Shown one piece after another: positions 8,017-15,732 of a DNA stretch of 64,000 nucleotides. Position numbers and translations under genes: made by a program. Each line of letters opens with the position of its first letter. The stretch's first letter is position 1. This DNA is from Desulfatibacillum aliphaticivorans DSM 15576. GTDB lineage: Bacteria > Desulfobacterota > Desulfobacteria > Desulfobacterales > Desulfatibacillaceae. The notes under the pieces were generated by a model. That model was not told where the DNA came from and ran no database searches. It saw nothing but the letters and a program-made list of their open reading frames with translations. The DNA is taken from the NCBI RefSeq assembly GCF_000429905.1, contig NZ_AUCT01000025.1:1-64000 (forward strand), written 5' to 3'.

Positions 8017-8874
8017 TTATTCGTAGTCCCGCTCTTTCCACCAGGGATAAAAGTCGGGCATGTTTTTGGTGACTGTGTCCGTAAAGTTGGGGGTGCGTTT
8101 TTCCAGGAAGGACTCGATGCCCTCCTTGGCGTCGGCCGAGGCGCCCAGGGCGAAAATGCCCCGCGTATCCAGCTTGTGCGCCTCCACGGGATGATCGGCG
8201 CCCAGCATTTTCCACATCATCTGCCGGGCCAAAGCCACGGAAACCGCCGAGGTGTTGACGGCAATCTCCAAAGCCAACTTCCGGGCTTCCACGTAAACCT
8301 CTTCCGGCTCGTGTACGCTGCGCACTAAACCGGCGCGCAAGGCTTCCTCCCCGTTGAATATCCTGGCGGAATACACCCATTCCAAAGCCTGGCTGATGCC
8401 GACCAGCCGGGGCAGAAACCATGAGGAGCAGGCTTCCGGGATGATCCCGCGCGCTGCAAAAACAAAGCCCAGCTTGGCTTTGTTGGAAACCAGACGCATG
8501 TCCATGGCGAGCGTCATGGTCAGGCCCACGCCCACGGCCGAGCCGTTAATGGCGGCGATGACGGGCTTGGTGCAGTCGAAAATCCGGCGGGTCAGGCGGC
8601 CTCCGGTGTCTCCCTTGCTGATATCAAAATCAAAGGTGGAGTCGTCGCCGTCCCAGGTGGCGGCGCCCATGCTGAGATCCGCTCCCGCGCAAAAAGCCCG
8701 CCCCGCTCCGGTGACGATGACGGCTCGGACCGAGTCGTCGGCGTCCGCCTGGTCGAAGGCGTCCATCAATTCATTGAACATGCGCACCGTAAAGGCGTTC
8801 ATCTTGTCCGGCCGGTTGAGCGTGATGGTCAGAATTCTGTCTTCAATCTCATATAAAATCTCTTGATATTCCAT
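8017..8874 (-). CDS. Enoyl-CoA hydratase/isomerase (crotonase) family protein
   Basis: A 285-residue cytoplasmic crotonase. It has the N-terminal TLNRPDKMNAFT motif, the oxyanion-hole region GAGRAFCAGADLS (about 56-68) and a second oxyanion loop AAINGSAVGVGLTMTLAMD. The RGIIPEACSSWFLPRLVG stretch has one glutamate (IIPEA) at a position usual for catalysis, so it is probably active as a hydratase or isomerase acting on acyl-CoA. The start is backed by GGAGA six bases upstream. It stands alone, divergent from the GlxA-type regulator, with which it may share control. The exact substrate cannot be read from the sequence. Confidence 0.88.
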   Translation of the reverse strand: MEYQEILYEIEDRILTITLNRPDKMNAFTVRMFNELMDAFDQADADDSVRAVIVTGAGRAFCAGADLSMGAATWDGDDSTFDFDISKGDTGGRLTRRIFDCTKPVIAAINGSAVGVGLTMTLAMDMRLVSNKAKLGFVFAARGIIPEACSSWFLPRLVGISQALEWVYSARIFNGEEALRAGLVRSVHEPEEVYVEARKLALEIAVNTSAVSVALARQMMWKMLGADHPVEAHKLDTRGIFALGASADAKEGIESFLEKRTPNFTDTVTKNMPDFYPWWKERDYE

Positions 8875-9126
8875 GGAATTCTCCGCCGTTTTCTTGAAAA
8901 ATTTTTCGAAGGAAATTTTACGCCGCCCGCAAAGGCTAAGGGTTTATCGCTTGAATGCATGCCCTATTCCTTATCACGGATGTGCTAGAATTGACACTGA
9001 TTTTCAACGGACGGATTTCAGGGATTTCATTCTAATCGATTTGGCTGAAAATGCGTTTTTCTTGTCATTGCAGACAAGCATGGGCTAATCTATACTTATT
9101 CCAACTTGCAAGGACGGGAGGCGCAT

Positions 9127-10098
9127 ATGCCGCATGTGATTGAAATTGTACTATTCCCCGAGGTTTTGGGTCTGGACGTTTTTGGGCCGGTGGAGGTTTT
9201 CCATACGGCGTCCAGGATTTTGGAGCAAACCCAGGGAATCAAGCAGGCGTATTCCTTTCGGTTCGCCGCTGCAGAGGCGGGGCCGATCAGATTAAGCTCG
9301 GGCGCGGAAATAATGGCCCAGACAGACTTCATCGAGCCTTTTCAGGGAGACATGCTTTTGATTCCCGGCGGACTGGGAGCGCACATGATGGCGAAAAATG
9401 CTGACTTTGTGAAGATCATCCGGGATCGGGCCAAACAGGCGAAACGCATTTTATCGGTGTGCCACGGGGCCTTTCTATTGGCGGCGGCCGGGCTTCTGGA
9501 CGGGAAAAGAGCAGCCACTCATTGGCTGGGCGCGGACGACCTGGCCGCGCAATACCCCAAGGTGCGCGTGGAGCCGGACGCCATATTCATCCAGGACGGC
9601 GCCGTGTACACCAGCGCCGGGGTGACCGCCGGCATTGATCTGGCTTTGGCGGTTGTAGAGGAGGATTTCGGCATGGCTACCGCTCTGGACGCCGCCCGGA
9701 TGCTGGTCCTTTATTACAAACGCCCGGGCGGCCAATCCCAGTTCAGCACTCCTTTGAAAGCCCAGGAAGCGGCGGGGAAGCGCTTCTCACCACTGCATAA
9801 CTGGCTTTTAAAAAACCTGGAGTCGGACATTTCCGTGGAAGACATGGCTAACCGATCCGCCATGAGTGAAAGGAACTTCGCCCGGGTTTTCAAGTCGGAA
9901 ACCGGCATGACTCCGGGAAAGTATCTGGAAGCCTTGCGCCTGGACAGAGCCCGGGAAATTTTGATTTCCGGCGGCGAGTCCCTGGACGGCGTCGCCCAGG
10001 CCAGCGGCTTCGGCAGGGAGGAGCGATTTAGGAGGGCATTTTACCGCAAGTTCGGCGTGACGCCTTCCCAATACCGCCTGCACTTTGCAGCAGGATAA
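9127..10098 (+). CDS. GlxA-family transcriptional regulator (DJ-1/PfpI domain plus AraC HTH)
   Basis: A 323-residue regulator. Residues 1 to about 170 form a DJ-1/PfpI-like ligand-sensing domain with the nucleophile-elbow sequence ILSVCHGAFLLAAAG (Cys112). Residues about 225-320 are a C-terminal AraC-type double helix-turn-helix (ISVEDMANRSAMSERNFARVFKSETG and PSQYRLHF). I chose the ATG at 9127 because GGGAGG sits six bases before it; the earlier TTG has no such site. It is divergent from the crotonase and followed 45 bp later by a metallohydrolase gene, its likely targets. The ligand is unknown. Confidence 0.88.
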   Translation: MPHVIEIVLFPEVLGLDVFGPVEVFHTASRILEQTQGIKQAYSFRFAAAEAGPIRLSSGAEIMAQTDFIEPFQGDMLLIPGGLGAHMMAKNADFVKIIRDRAKQAKRILSVCHGAFLLAAAGLLDGKRAATHWLGADDLAAQYPKVRVEPDAIFIQDGAVYTSAGVTAGIDLALAVVEEDFGMATALDAARMLVLYYKRPGGQSQFSTPLKAQEAAGKRFSPLHNWLLKNLESDISVEDMANRSAMSERNFARVFKSETGMTPGKYLEALRLDRAREILISGGESLDGVAQASGFGREERFRRAFYRKFGVTPSQYRLHFAAG

Positions 10099-10143
10099 AA
10101 CAAACCACCTTGGCCGCCCAGGACGCGGTCAAAAAAAAGGAAT

Positions 10144-10899
10144 ATGACAATGAAAATTCAACTCATCAGAAACGCGACCATGAAAATCGAATACGGCGGC
10201 AAGACCTTTTTGACGGACCCCATGTTGTCGCCCAAGGGCGCCATTCGGTCTTTCGCCGGGATTGCGGAAAACCCCACCATAGACCTGCCCATATCCGTGG
10301 ATGAAGTCTTGCAGGGCGTGGACGCAGTAATTGTCAGCCACAATCACCCCGATCATTTGGACGAGCCCGCCCTGGCCGGCCTGGATAAAACCCTGCCTGT
10401 CTTTTGCCAGCCCTGCGACGATTCTTTCCTTGTTGAAAAGGGATTTGAGCGGGTTTTTCCCATCAATTCCAAACACACCTGGGAAGGCATTGATTTCCAC
10501 CGCACCGGAGGCAGGCACGGCCAGGGGGAAATAGGCAAGCTCATGGGAGAGGTTTCGGGATTTATCCTGCAGGCTTCGGGCGAGCCCACGCTTTATTGGG
10601 CGGGGGACAGCATTTGGTGCGACGAGGTCAAGGAGGCGATCAAGAAGTTTTCTCCTGACGTGATCATTACCCACTCAGGCGGGGCCGCCCTTCCCGGGCA
10701 CGACCCCATCATCATGACCGGGGAACAAACTATGGCCCTGGTTCAGGCGGCGCCTGACGCCAAGGTGGTCGCCGTGCATATGGAGTCCTTGGATCACTGT
10801 ACAGTGACTCGTGAGGGCTTGCGGAAAATGGGAGACGAAGCGTCCATCCCTGGTTCGCGCCTGATCATCCCTAAAGACGGAGAGACGGTCAACTTGTAG
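10144..10899 (+). CDS. Metallo-beta-lactamase-fold hydrolase (UlaG/UPF0173-like)
   Basis: A 251-residue cytoplasmic protein with the metal-binding motif HNHPDHLD (66-73), an early GGKTFLTDPMLSP strand, TGGRHGQGE, a YWAGDSIW metal-ligand aspartate region and a late VAVHMESLDHC motif. These match MBL-fold hydrolases related to UlaG. It starts at ATG 10144 (MTMKIQLIRNATMKIEYGG). It sits directly downstream of the GlxA-type regulator, probably co-transcribed or regulated by it. The substrate, probably a lactone or ester, is unknown. Confidence 0.85.
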   Translation: MTMKIQLIRNATMKIEYGGKTFLTDPMLSPKGAIRSFAGIAENPTIDLPISVDEVLQGVDAVIVSHNHPDHLDEPALAGLDKTLPVFCQPCDDSFLVEKGFERVFPINSKHTWEGIDFHRTGGRHGQGEIGKLMGEVSGFILQASGEPTLYWAGDSIWCDEVKEAIKKFSPDVIITHSGGAALPGHDPIIMTGEQTMALVQAAPDAKVVAVHMESLDHCTVTREGLRKMGDEASIPGSRLIIPKDGETVNL

Positions 10900-11004
10900 T
10901 GCTATGGTTCTGATGAATGATTTCGGGGACGCGAAGCCTTTTTTTGCTGAGACTTATAACACCAGGTTTGGAATTAAGCGTCGCGGCCCCGAAACCAAAG
11001 GATA

Positions 11005-11433
11005 TTACTGAGATTGTCCGCCGCCCCTCCGCCCTCTCGGCGGTTGAGGGCAACTGCTCAAACGGCTGATGGCGTCGCTGGCCTCCTGTTGGGTCAGCAG
11101 CCCGCATGAAACGGCCTGATTCAGCATATTTTCAGATTCCGTTTTTACGGCCGCCTGGAAGGTTTCCTGGTCCACGCCAGCGTTTTCCAGGATGGAACGC
11201 ATATCAACCCGTCCTCCGGAAGAAGACTCCAGTGCGGAGGGAACCGAGCCCGTAAGGTCCTGCAGAACCCGTTTTACTACAGCTTGCTGAAAAGCGTTCC
11301 CTAAGGCTCCGCCTCCTCCTGGAGGACCTCCCGAAGGGGGACCCTGATTGGACGAAGAATAATTTCCGCAGACTGCCAGGGACGCAGCCGCCAGGAAAAT
11401 GATCAAAGTCATTAAAACCGTTTTCTTTTTCAT
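11005..11433 (-). CDS. Small exported protein, paralogue of the 11734-12171 product
   Basis: A 142-residue protein of no family I recognise. A strong signal sequence (MKKKTVLMTLIIFLAAASLAVCG) ends in LAVC, which could be either a signal-peptidase-I site or a weak lipobox. A Gly/Pro-rich spacer (GPPSGGPPGGGG) follows. The C-terminal half shares with its neighbour the pattern KRVLQDLTG, then MRSILENAGVDQETFQ, then CGLLTQQEA. The ATG at 11433 is preceded by GAGGAGC; a longer frame upstream lacks a ribosome site. It is transcribed away from the downstream kinase operon and may be an envelope accessory or sensor protein. Confidence 0.7.
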   Translation of the reverse strand: MKKKTVLMTLIIFLAAASLAVCGNYSSSNQGPPSGGPPGGGGALGNAFQQAVVKRVLQDLTGSVPSALESSSGGRVDMRSILENAGVDQETFQAAVKTESENMLNQAVSCGLLTQQEASDAISRLSSCPQPPRGRRGGGQSQ

Positions 11434-11673
11434 GCTCTTCTTGCTCCTCTGCGTTAAGCGGGGCCCGGCCTGCATAAATACTCAATGACTCCGGGACGCC
11501 CTTATGATTGGGTGAAAATCCAAAGACTCTTACAACCCCAATTAGTGTTGATGCTTTATCGTTCTTTGATGTGAGTCGTTGGTTTGTGCGGCCTGAGTTA
11601 CAGATATAATGCGTTAGGGATTAAAAACGGTTTCAATGTTCGAAATATCACCGAAGCCGTATAAATCTCCGGC

Positions 11674-11702
11674 GGCGGCGTCCGATAGTTTCGGACGCCG
11701 CC
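11674..11702. terminator. Strong GC-rich stem-loop (12-bp perfect stem)
   Basis: GGCGGCGTCCGA (11674-11685) pairs perfectly with TCGGACGCCGCC (11691-11702) around a 5-base loop. It lies just downstream of the exported-protein gene ending at 11734 on the minus strand. No U-run follows, so it is either a weak or Rho-assisted terminator or an mRNA 3'-stabilising structure. Confidence 0.5.
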
Positions 11703-11733
11703 TGGCGGCTGTTAATTGTACGAAACAGAGGGT

Positions 11734-12171
11734 TTATTGGGCCAGGTTACGTTTTCCGGGCCTTCTTTCGCTCCTTGCGGGACGATTGTTGACGTCATCC
11801 TTGATGGCGTCCGCCTCGTCCTGGGTGATCAGGCCGCAGTCGGCCGCCTTTTGAGCCATGGCAATGGTTTCAGCGTCCATGGCCTGGCAAAAGGCGTCCC
11901 GGTCGACTCCCGACGCCTCAATGATCGCCCGCATGTTCATGGGGCGGGAAGAGTCGGAGACTTCCACTGCCTGGCCCGTCAAGTCTTGCAAAACGCGTTT
12001 GGCCATGGAATCGTGAAACACCTTGCCCATCATTGAGCCGGGGCCGGGGCCTTGATGACGCATTTCGCGCCTGCCGCGGTCTTGGGAAGGACGCTCGTAG
12101 TCGCCAGCAAATGCAAAAGACGCGATAGCCAGGAAAAACATTGCCGAAATAACGATTGCTTTTTTACTCAT
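11734..12171 (-). CDS. Small exported protein, paralogue of the 11005-11433 product
   Basis: A 145-residue protein with a cleavable signal peptide ending FAFAGD, then an Arg/Met-rich linker (RPSQDRGRREMRHQGPGPGS). Its C-terminal domain is shared with the neighbouring gene: KRVLQDLTG, MRAIIEASGVDRDAFCQAMDAET and DCGLITQDEADAI. The start at 12171 has GGAGG eight bases upstream; in-frame starts further up are unlikely. It is divergently arranged (220-bp gap) with a histidine kinase/response regulator pair. By analogy with CpxP/Spy-type periplasmic partners next to envelope-stress kinases, it may feed back on or be controlled by that system. This is inference from position only. Confidence 0.72.
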   Translation of the reverse strand: MSKKAIVISAMFFLAIASFAFAGDYERPSQDRGRREMRHQGPGPGSMMGKVFHDSMAKRVLQDLTGQAVEVSDSSRPMNMRAIIEASGVDRDAFCQAMDAETIAMAQKAADCGLITQDEADAIKDDVNNRPARSERRPGKRNLAQ

Positions 12172-12391
12172 GATAATATCCTCCATGTTCAGGTTTGCGC
12201 CGCCCGTCCGTTCTGTTTTGGGTCGCGGCGTTCTATGGTTTCTAAGATAAGGAGCGAATGTGGAGAAAATATCGAGACAATCCATTTAGAATATGGGGAT
12301 TGTTTGCAGGGCTTGAATCAACGAATCAATTAGGCTAACACAATGATCGGAAGGTAAGCATTCGCGTTCCCCATCCGAATAAGGACATGCA

Positions 12392-13840
12392 ATGAAGCTA
12401 TCCCATAAGTTCCTGGCCGCCATTTTGAGCTACACCCTGTTGCTGATCATTCTCATGGCGGGAAGCGTGGCCTTTTTCGCCAACCGGAATTTTTCGGAAT
12501 ACGTAACCAACGTGGAATTGGAAAATCTGGACCCTCTGGCCCAGGGGCTTGCCCAATCTTATGCGAAATCCGGCGGATGGGATTTGTTCCGCGAAAATCC
12601 CCAGGCATGGGGGCAAATGGTAATGCAATATTCGAAAAACCTCCGCCTTGGCCGAATGGAGGTTGAAGCCGCCAAATCGAAGCAAGGCATGCAAAACAGG
12701 CAAGGACGAACCGCCCCCCCTCCCCGGCCGGACTTCCAGGGTCGCCAGTTGCGCAGGTTGTCCCTGTTTGACGCGGACAAAAAGATTGTTTTTGGAAATC
12801 CCCAGCTCAAAGGCCAGAGCCTTTTGCCCATTGAATTGGACGGAAAAACCATAGGCCATATCGGCCTGAAGCAGCGGGATCACCTGCAACACCCTTTGGA
12901 CAGCGTTTTTTTGCGCCAGCAGACCAAGGTGTTCTTCGTCATCTCCCTGGCCGCCCTGATATTGGGAGGCGCGGCCTCCTTTTTCCTGGCGCGCAAACTC
13001 ACCAATCCCATCAAAGCCCTGACCCATGGAGTTCGAAAGCTGCAAGCCCGACAGTTTGACGCCCGCATCAACCTGAATTCCAGGGACGAACTGGGCGAAC
13101 TCGCCCGGACCTTCAACTCCATGGCGCAAACCCTGGCCCGTTACGAAGCCGCCAGAAAGCAATGGGTAATGGACGTGGCCCACGAACTGCGCACGCCTCT
13201 ATCCGTCTTGCAGGTGGAAATCGAGGCCATGCAGGACGGAATCAAAAGGGTGGATGACAACGCCTTGGAATCGTTGCGGGCGGAGGTGCTGCATCTGGGG
13301 CGGATCGTTCAGGATCTGCACGAGCTGTCCCTGGCGGAAAGCAAAATGCTCAAAATGGAGAAACTGGAAATCAGGCCGCTGTCCGTACTCCAGGAAACCC
13401 TGCAACGCTTTATGGAAAGGTGCTCCAAAGAAGGCTTGATGCTTGAAAACAGACTGCCCAACGGCCCCGGCCCTTTGGTTCTTACTGATAAAGACAGGCT
13501 GCTCCAGCTTTTTTCCAACCTCCTGGAAAATGCTTTAAGGTACACGGACAAGCCGGGAACGCTTACAGTGGGGCAAGGGGTTTCAGAGGATGAACTGGTT
13601 GTATTTTTTGAGGATTCCGGCCCCGGAGTCGATGAAGAGCATTTGGATCGACTATTTGACAGGTTTTACCGGACAGACGCCTCCCGCAACCGAAACAAAG
13701 GCGGCAGCGGCATTGGCCTTGCCCTGTGCAAAAGCATCACGGAAGCCCATGGAGGGCGAATCCGCGCTCTAAAAGGCGATTCCGGCGGGCTGCGGGTGGA
13801 AGTCGCCCTGCCCCTAACCAAGGCTTCTCCCAAGGAGTAG
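12392..13840 (+). CDS. Sensor histidine kinase (BaeS/CpxA-like)
   Basis: A 482-residue inner-membrane kinase. Domains in order: TM1 (about 8-30), periplasmic sensor (31-177) with a basic, Pro-rich middle (GRTAPPPRPDFQGRQLRR), TM2 (179-200), HAMP (200-253), a HisKA dimerisation domain with phosphoacceptor His264 in DVAHELRTPL, and a HATPase domain with N-box NLLENALRYT, FEDSGPGVDEE and GGSGIGLALCKSI. AAGGA lies eight bases before the ATG. The response regulator gene begins two bases after its stop. The divergent exported proteins suggest envelope sensing. Confidence 0.92.
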   Translation: MKLSHKFLAAILSYTLLLIILMAGSVAFFANRNFSEYVTNVELENLDPLAQGLAQSYAKSGGWDLFRENPQAWGQMVMQYSKNLRLGRMEVEAAKSKQGMQNRQGRTAPPPRPDFQGRQLRRLSLFDADKKIVFGNPQLKGQSLLPIELDGKTIGHIGLKQRDHLQHPLDSVFLRQQTKVFFVISLAALILGGAASFFLARKLTNPIKALTHGVRKLQARQFDARINLNSRDELGELARTFNSMAQTLARYEAARKQWVMDVAHELRTPLSVLQVEIEAMQDGIKRVDDNALESLRAEVLHLGRIVQDLHELSLAESKMLKMEKLEIRPLSVLQETLQRFMERCSKEGLMLENRLPNGPGPLVLTDKDRLLQLFSNLLENALRYTDKPGTLTVGQGVSEDELVVFFEDSGPGVDEEHLDRLFDRFYRTDASRNRNKGGSGIGLALCKSITEAHGGRIRALKGDSGGLRVEVALPLTKASPKE

Positions 13841-13842
13841 AC

Positions 13843-14532
13843 ATGACAAAGCAGGCATTCATCCTGATCGTGGAAGACGAACCGAAAATCGCCGAAGGCC
13901 TGGCAGCCTACCTGGAAAATGCGGGCTTTTCCACCCATTGCCTGGACCGGGGCGACCGCGCGGCGAGATTTGTCAGGCAGGAGGCGCCGGACCTGGTGCT
14001 GCTGGATATTATGCTGCCCGGCAAGGACGGCATGGAGGTCTGCAAGGAGTTGCGGAGCTTCTCCCAAATTCCCATCATCATGCTGACAGCCCGTGTGGAG
14101 GAAATCGACCGGCTCTTGGGCCTGGAATTGGGCGCGGACGACTATATTTGCAAACCGTTCAGCCCTCGCGAGGTGGTTGCCCGGGTCAAGGCGGTCTTGA
14201 GGAGGTCCAATCCGCCCCAGGAAGAATCAAAACGGATTACGGAAGGCCCAATCATCCTGGACGAGGACTCCAGAGAGGTGAGTGTGGGCGGCAATTCCTT
14301 AAAATTAACGCCCAGCGAGTTCATGATATTGAAAGTGATGATGTCCCGGCCGAACCGGGTGTTCTCCCGGAACGAGTTGTTGGACCTTGCCATTGGCTCG
14401 CAGTTCGAGGGATACGACCGCACTATCGACTCCCACATCCGCAACCTGCGGAAGAAAATCAAGAAAGCCCTGCCCGACCTGGAATGCATCCACTCCATCT
14501 ACGGCGCGGGGTATAAATTCAATATTTCATAA
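13843..14532 (+). CDS. Response regulator, OmpR/PhoB family (BaeR-like)
   Basis: A 229-residue DNA-binding regulator. The receiver domain (1-120) has the acidic pair ED (11-12), phosphoacceptor Asp55 in LVLLDIMLPGKDG, Thr in IIMLTAR and Lys in YICKPFSPRE. A winged-helix domain (about 132-229) follows, with SEFMILKVMMSRPNRVFSR and the recognition region GYDRTIDSHIRNLRKKI. The start at 13843 has AAGGAG six bases upstream; the upstream frame runs inside the kinase gene. It is co-transcribed with the kinase and is its obvious partner. Confidence 0.93.
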   Translation: MTKQAFILIVEDEPKIAEGLAAYLENAGFSTHCLDRGDRAARFVRQEAPDLVLLDIMLPGKDGMEVCKELRSFSQIPIIMLTARVEEIDRLLGLELGADDYICKPFSPREVVARVKAVLRRSNPPQEESKRITEGPIILDEDSREVSVGGNSLKLTPSEFMILKVMMSRPNRVFSRNELLDLAIGSQFEGYDRTIDSHIRNLRKKIKKALPDLECIHSIYGAGYKFNIS

Positions 14533-14625
14533 TACTTATAAAAACAGATATTAAAAACACCAATAAAACAAATGTATTACAAAGAACTATTCTTTTCATG
14601 GTTTCTTTTTCCACTCAAAGAAAAC

Positions 14626-15666
14626 TCATCGTAAGGATAGAAGGTTTTTTGAAGCCTTTTTATTGGTTATGTATCCGTTTTGAGCGAACCAAACCAGGGC
14701 GTCGCGTATGGACTGCCTAAGCGGACGAGGGGTGTATCCCAGTTCCTTTTTGGCGCGGGAGCAATCCGCCCGCAGACCTTTTATCCCGATATTTACTTCA
14801 GAAGGCGTCAGCAATGGCGGTTTTTTTGTTACGGTCTGGCTGTACCGCAGCAACAGGCTTCCAGCCGCCTTTGCTAAAGGAGCGGGAGCGGGAAGAAGGA
14901 GTTTTTTCATCCCGGCGATCTCCAAGGCGGTCCTGACGATGGTCTCGTAGGCGAGATTTTCCCCGCCCAGCAAGTAGCTCCGGCCGGGCTCGCCCTTTTC
15001 CATGGCCAGGATGTGCCCCGCAGCCACATCGCGCACATCCACCATATTTGCTATGGATTGAAAACGAAATGCGACAGGCAGATTGACGGCGCTGGTCAGC
15101 ATGCGGCCCGTGGGCGTGGGGCCGTAATCTCCCGGGCCGAGAGGACCGCACGGCGCGACAATGGTTGCATTAAGGCCTTTTTCGCAAAACGCGGCGACCA
15201 CTTGGTGAGATGCGTATTTGGTCCATGCGTAATAGGATCCGGAGTCGCCTAATGCAAAAGGGCTGTTTTCGTCGGCGTCCTTATCCGGCCCCTGCCCTCC
15301 AAACAAGGCGATGGAACTGCAATAGACCGTTTTTTCAACATCCAACTCGCCGGCCAGACGCATGACGTTTCGCGCGCCTTCCACATTCACCTTATGCATG
15401 AGCTGCATATTGGGAATCCACAGGGCGTATATGGCCGCAAGATGATAGACTTGATTGCAGCCGCTCATGCATCTTTGGATGGAATCAACATCCAGGACAT
15501 TGCCTTCCATCAATTCCACATCCAGCCCGGACAGGTTTCTCAAATCATCTCCAGGCAGATGAAAAACCCTGACATTCACCCCTTTTTCAATCAGTTGCCT
15601 GACCAGATTGGAGCCGATAAAACCAGCCCCGCCCGTGACCATAACTGTATCCTGCTTTCGGATCAT
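14626..15666 (-). CDS. NAD(P)-dependent epimerase/dehydratase (extended SDR, HpnA/dihydroflavonol-reductase-like)
   Basis: A 346-residue extended short-chain dehydrogenase. The Rossmann motif TGGAGFIG is at 11-18, the active-site Ser is in YCSSIALFG (about 115-123), and the Tyr-x3-Lys pair is Y146/K150 in YYAWTKYASH. Mid-region substrate-loop features (GPLGPGDYGPTPTGRML) resemble hopanoid-associated sugar epimerases and dihydroflavonol-4-reductases. GGAGGGGG precedes the ATG. It lies on the same strand as the kdn module but is separated by about 65 bp from the giant GlmS-like gene. A role in surface-sugar or hopanoid modification is plausible but unproven. Confidence 0.85.
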   Translation of the reverse strand: MIRKQDTVMVTGGAGFIGSNLVRQLIEKGVNVRVFHLPGDDLRNLSGLDVELMEGNVLDVDSIQRCMSGCNQVYHLAAIYALWIPNMQLMHKVNVEGARNVMRLAGELDVEKTVYCSSIALFGGQGPDKDADENSPFALGDSGSYYAWTKYASHQVVAAFCEKGLNATIVAPCGPLGPGDYGPTPTGRMLTSAVNLPVAFRFQSIANMVDVRDVAAGHILAMEKGEPGRSYLLGGENLAYETIVRTALEIAGMKKLLLPAPAPLAKAAGSLLLRYSQTVTKKPPLLTPSEVNIGIKGLRADCSRAKKELGYTPRPLRQSIRDALVWFAQNGYITNKKASKNLLSLR

Positions 15667-15732
15667 GACGCCCCCTCCGCGTTTTCCGAACAGGTTATGT
15701 GAAGGCAGGCCGGATAGCCCCCTTGTCTATAT

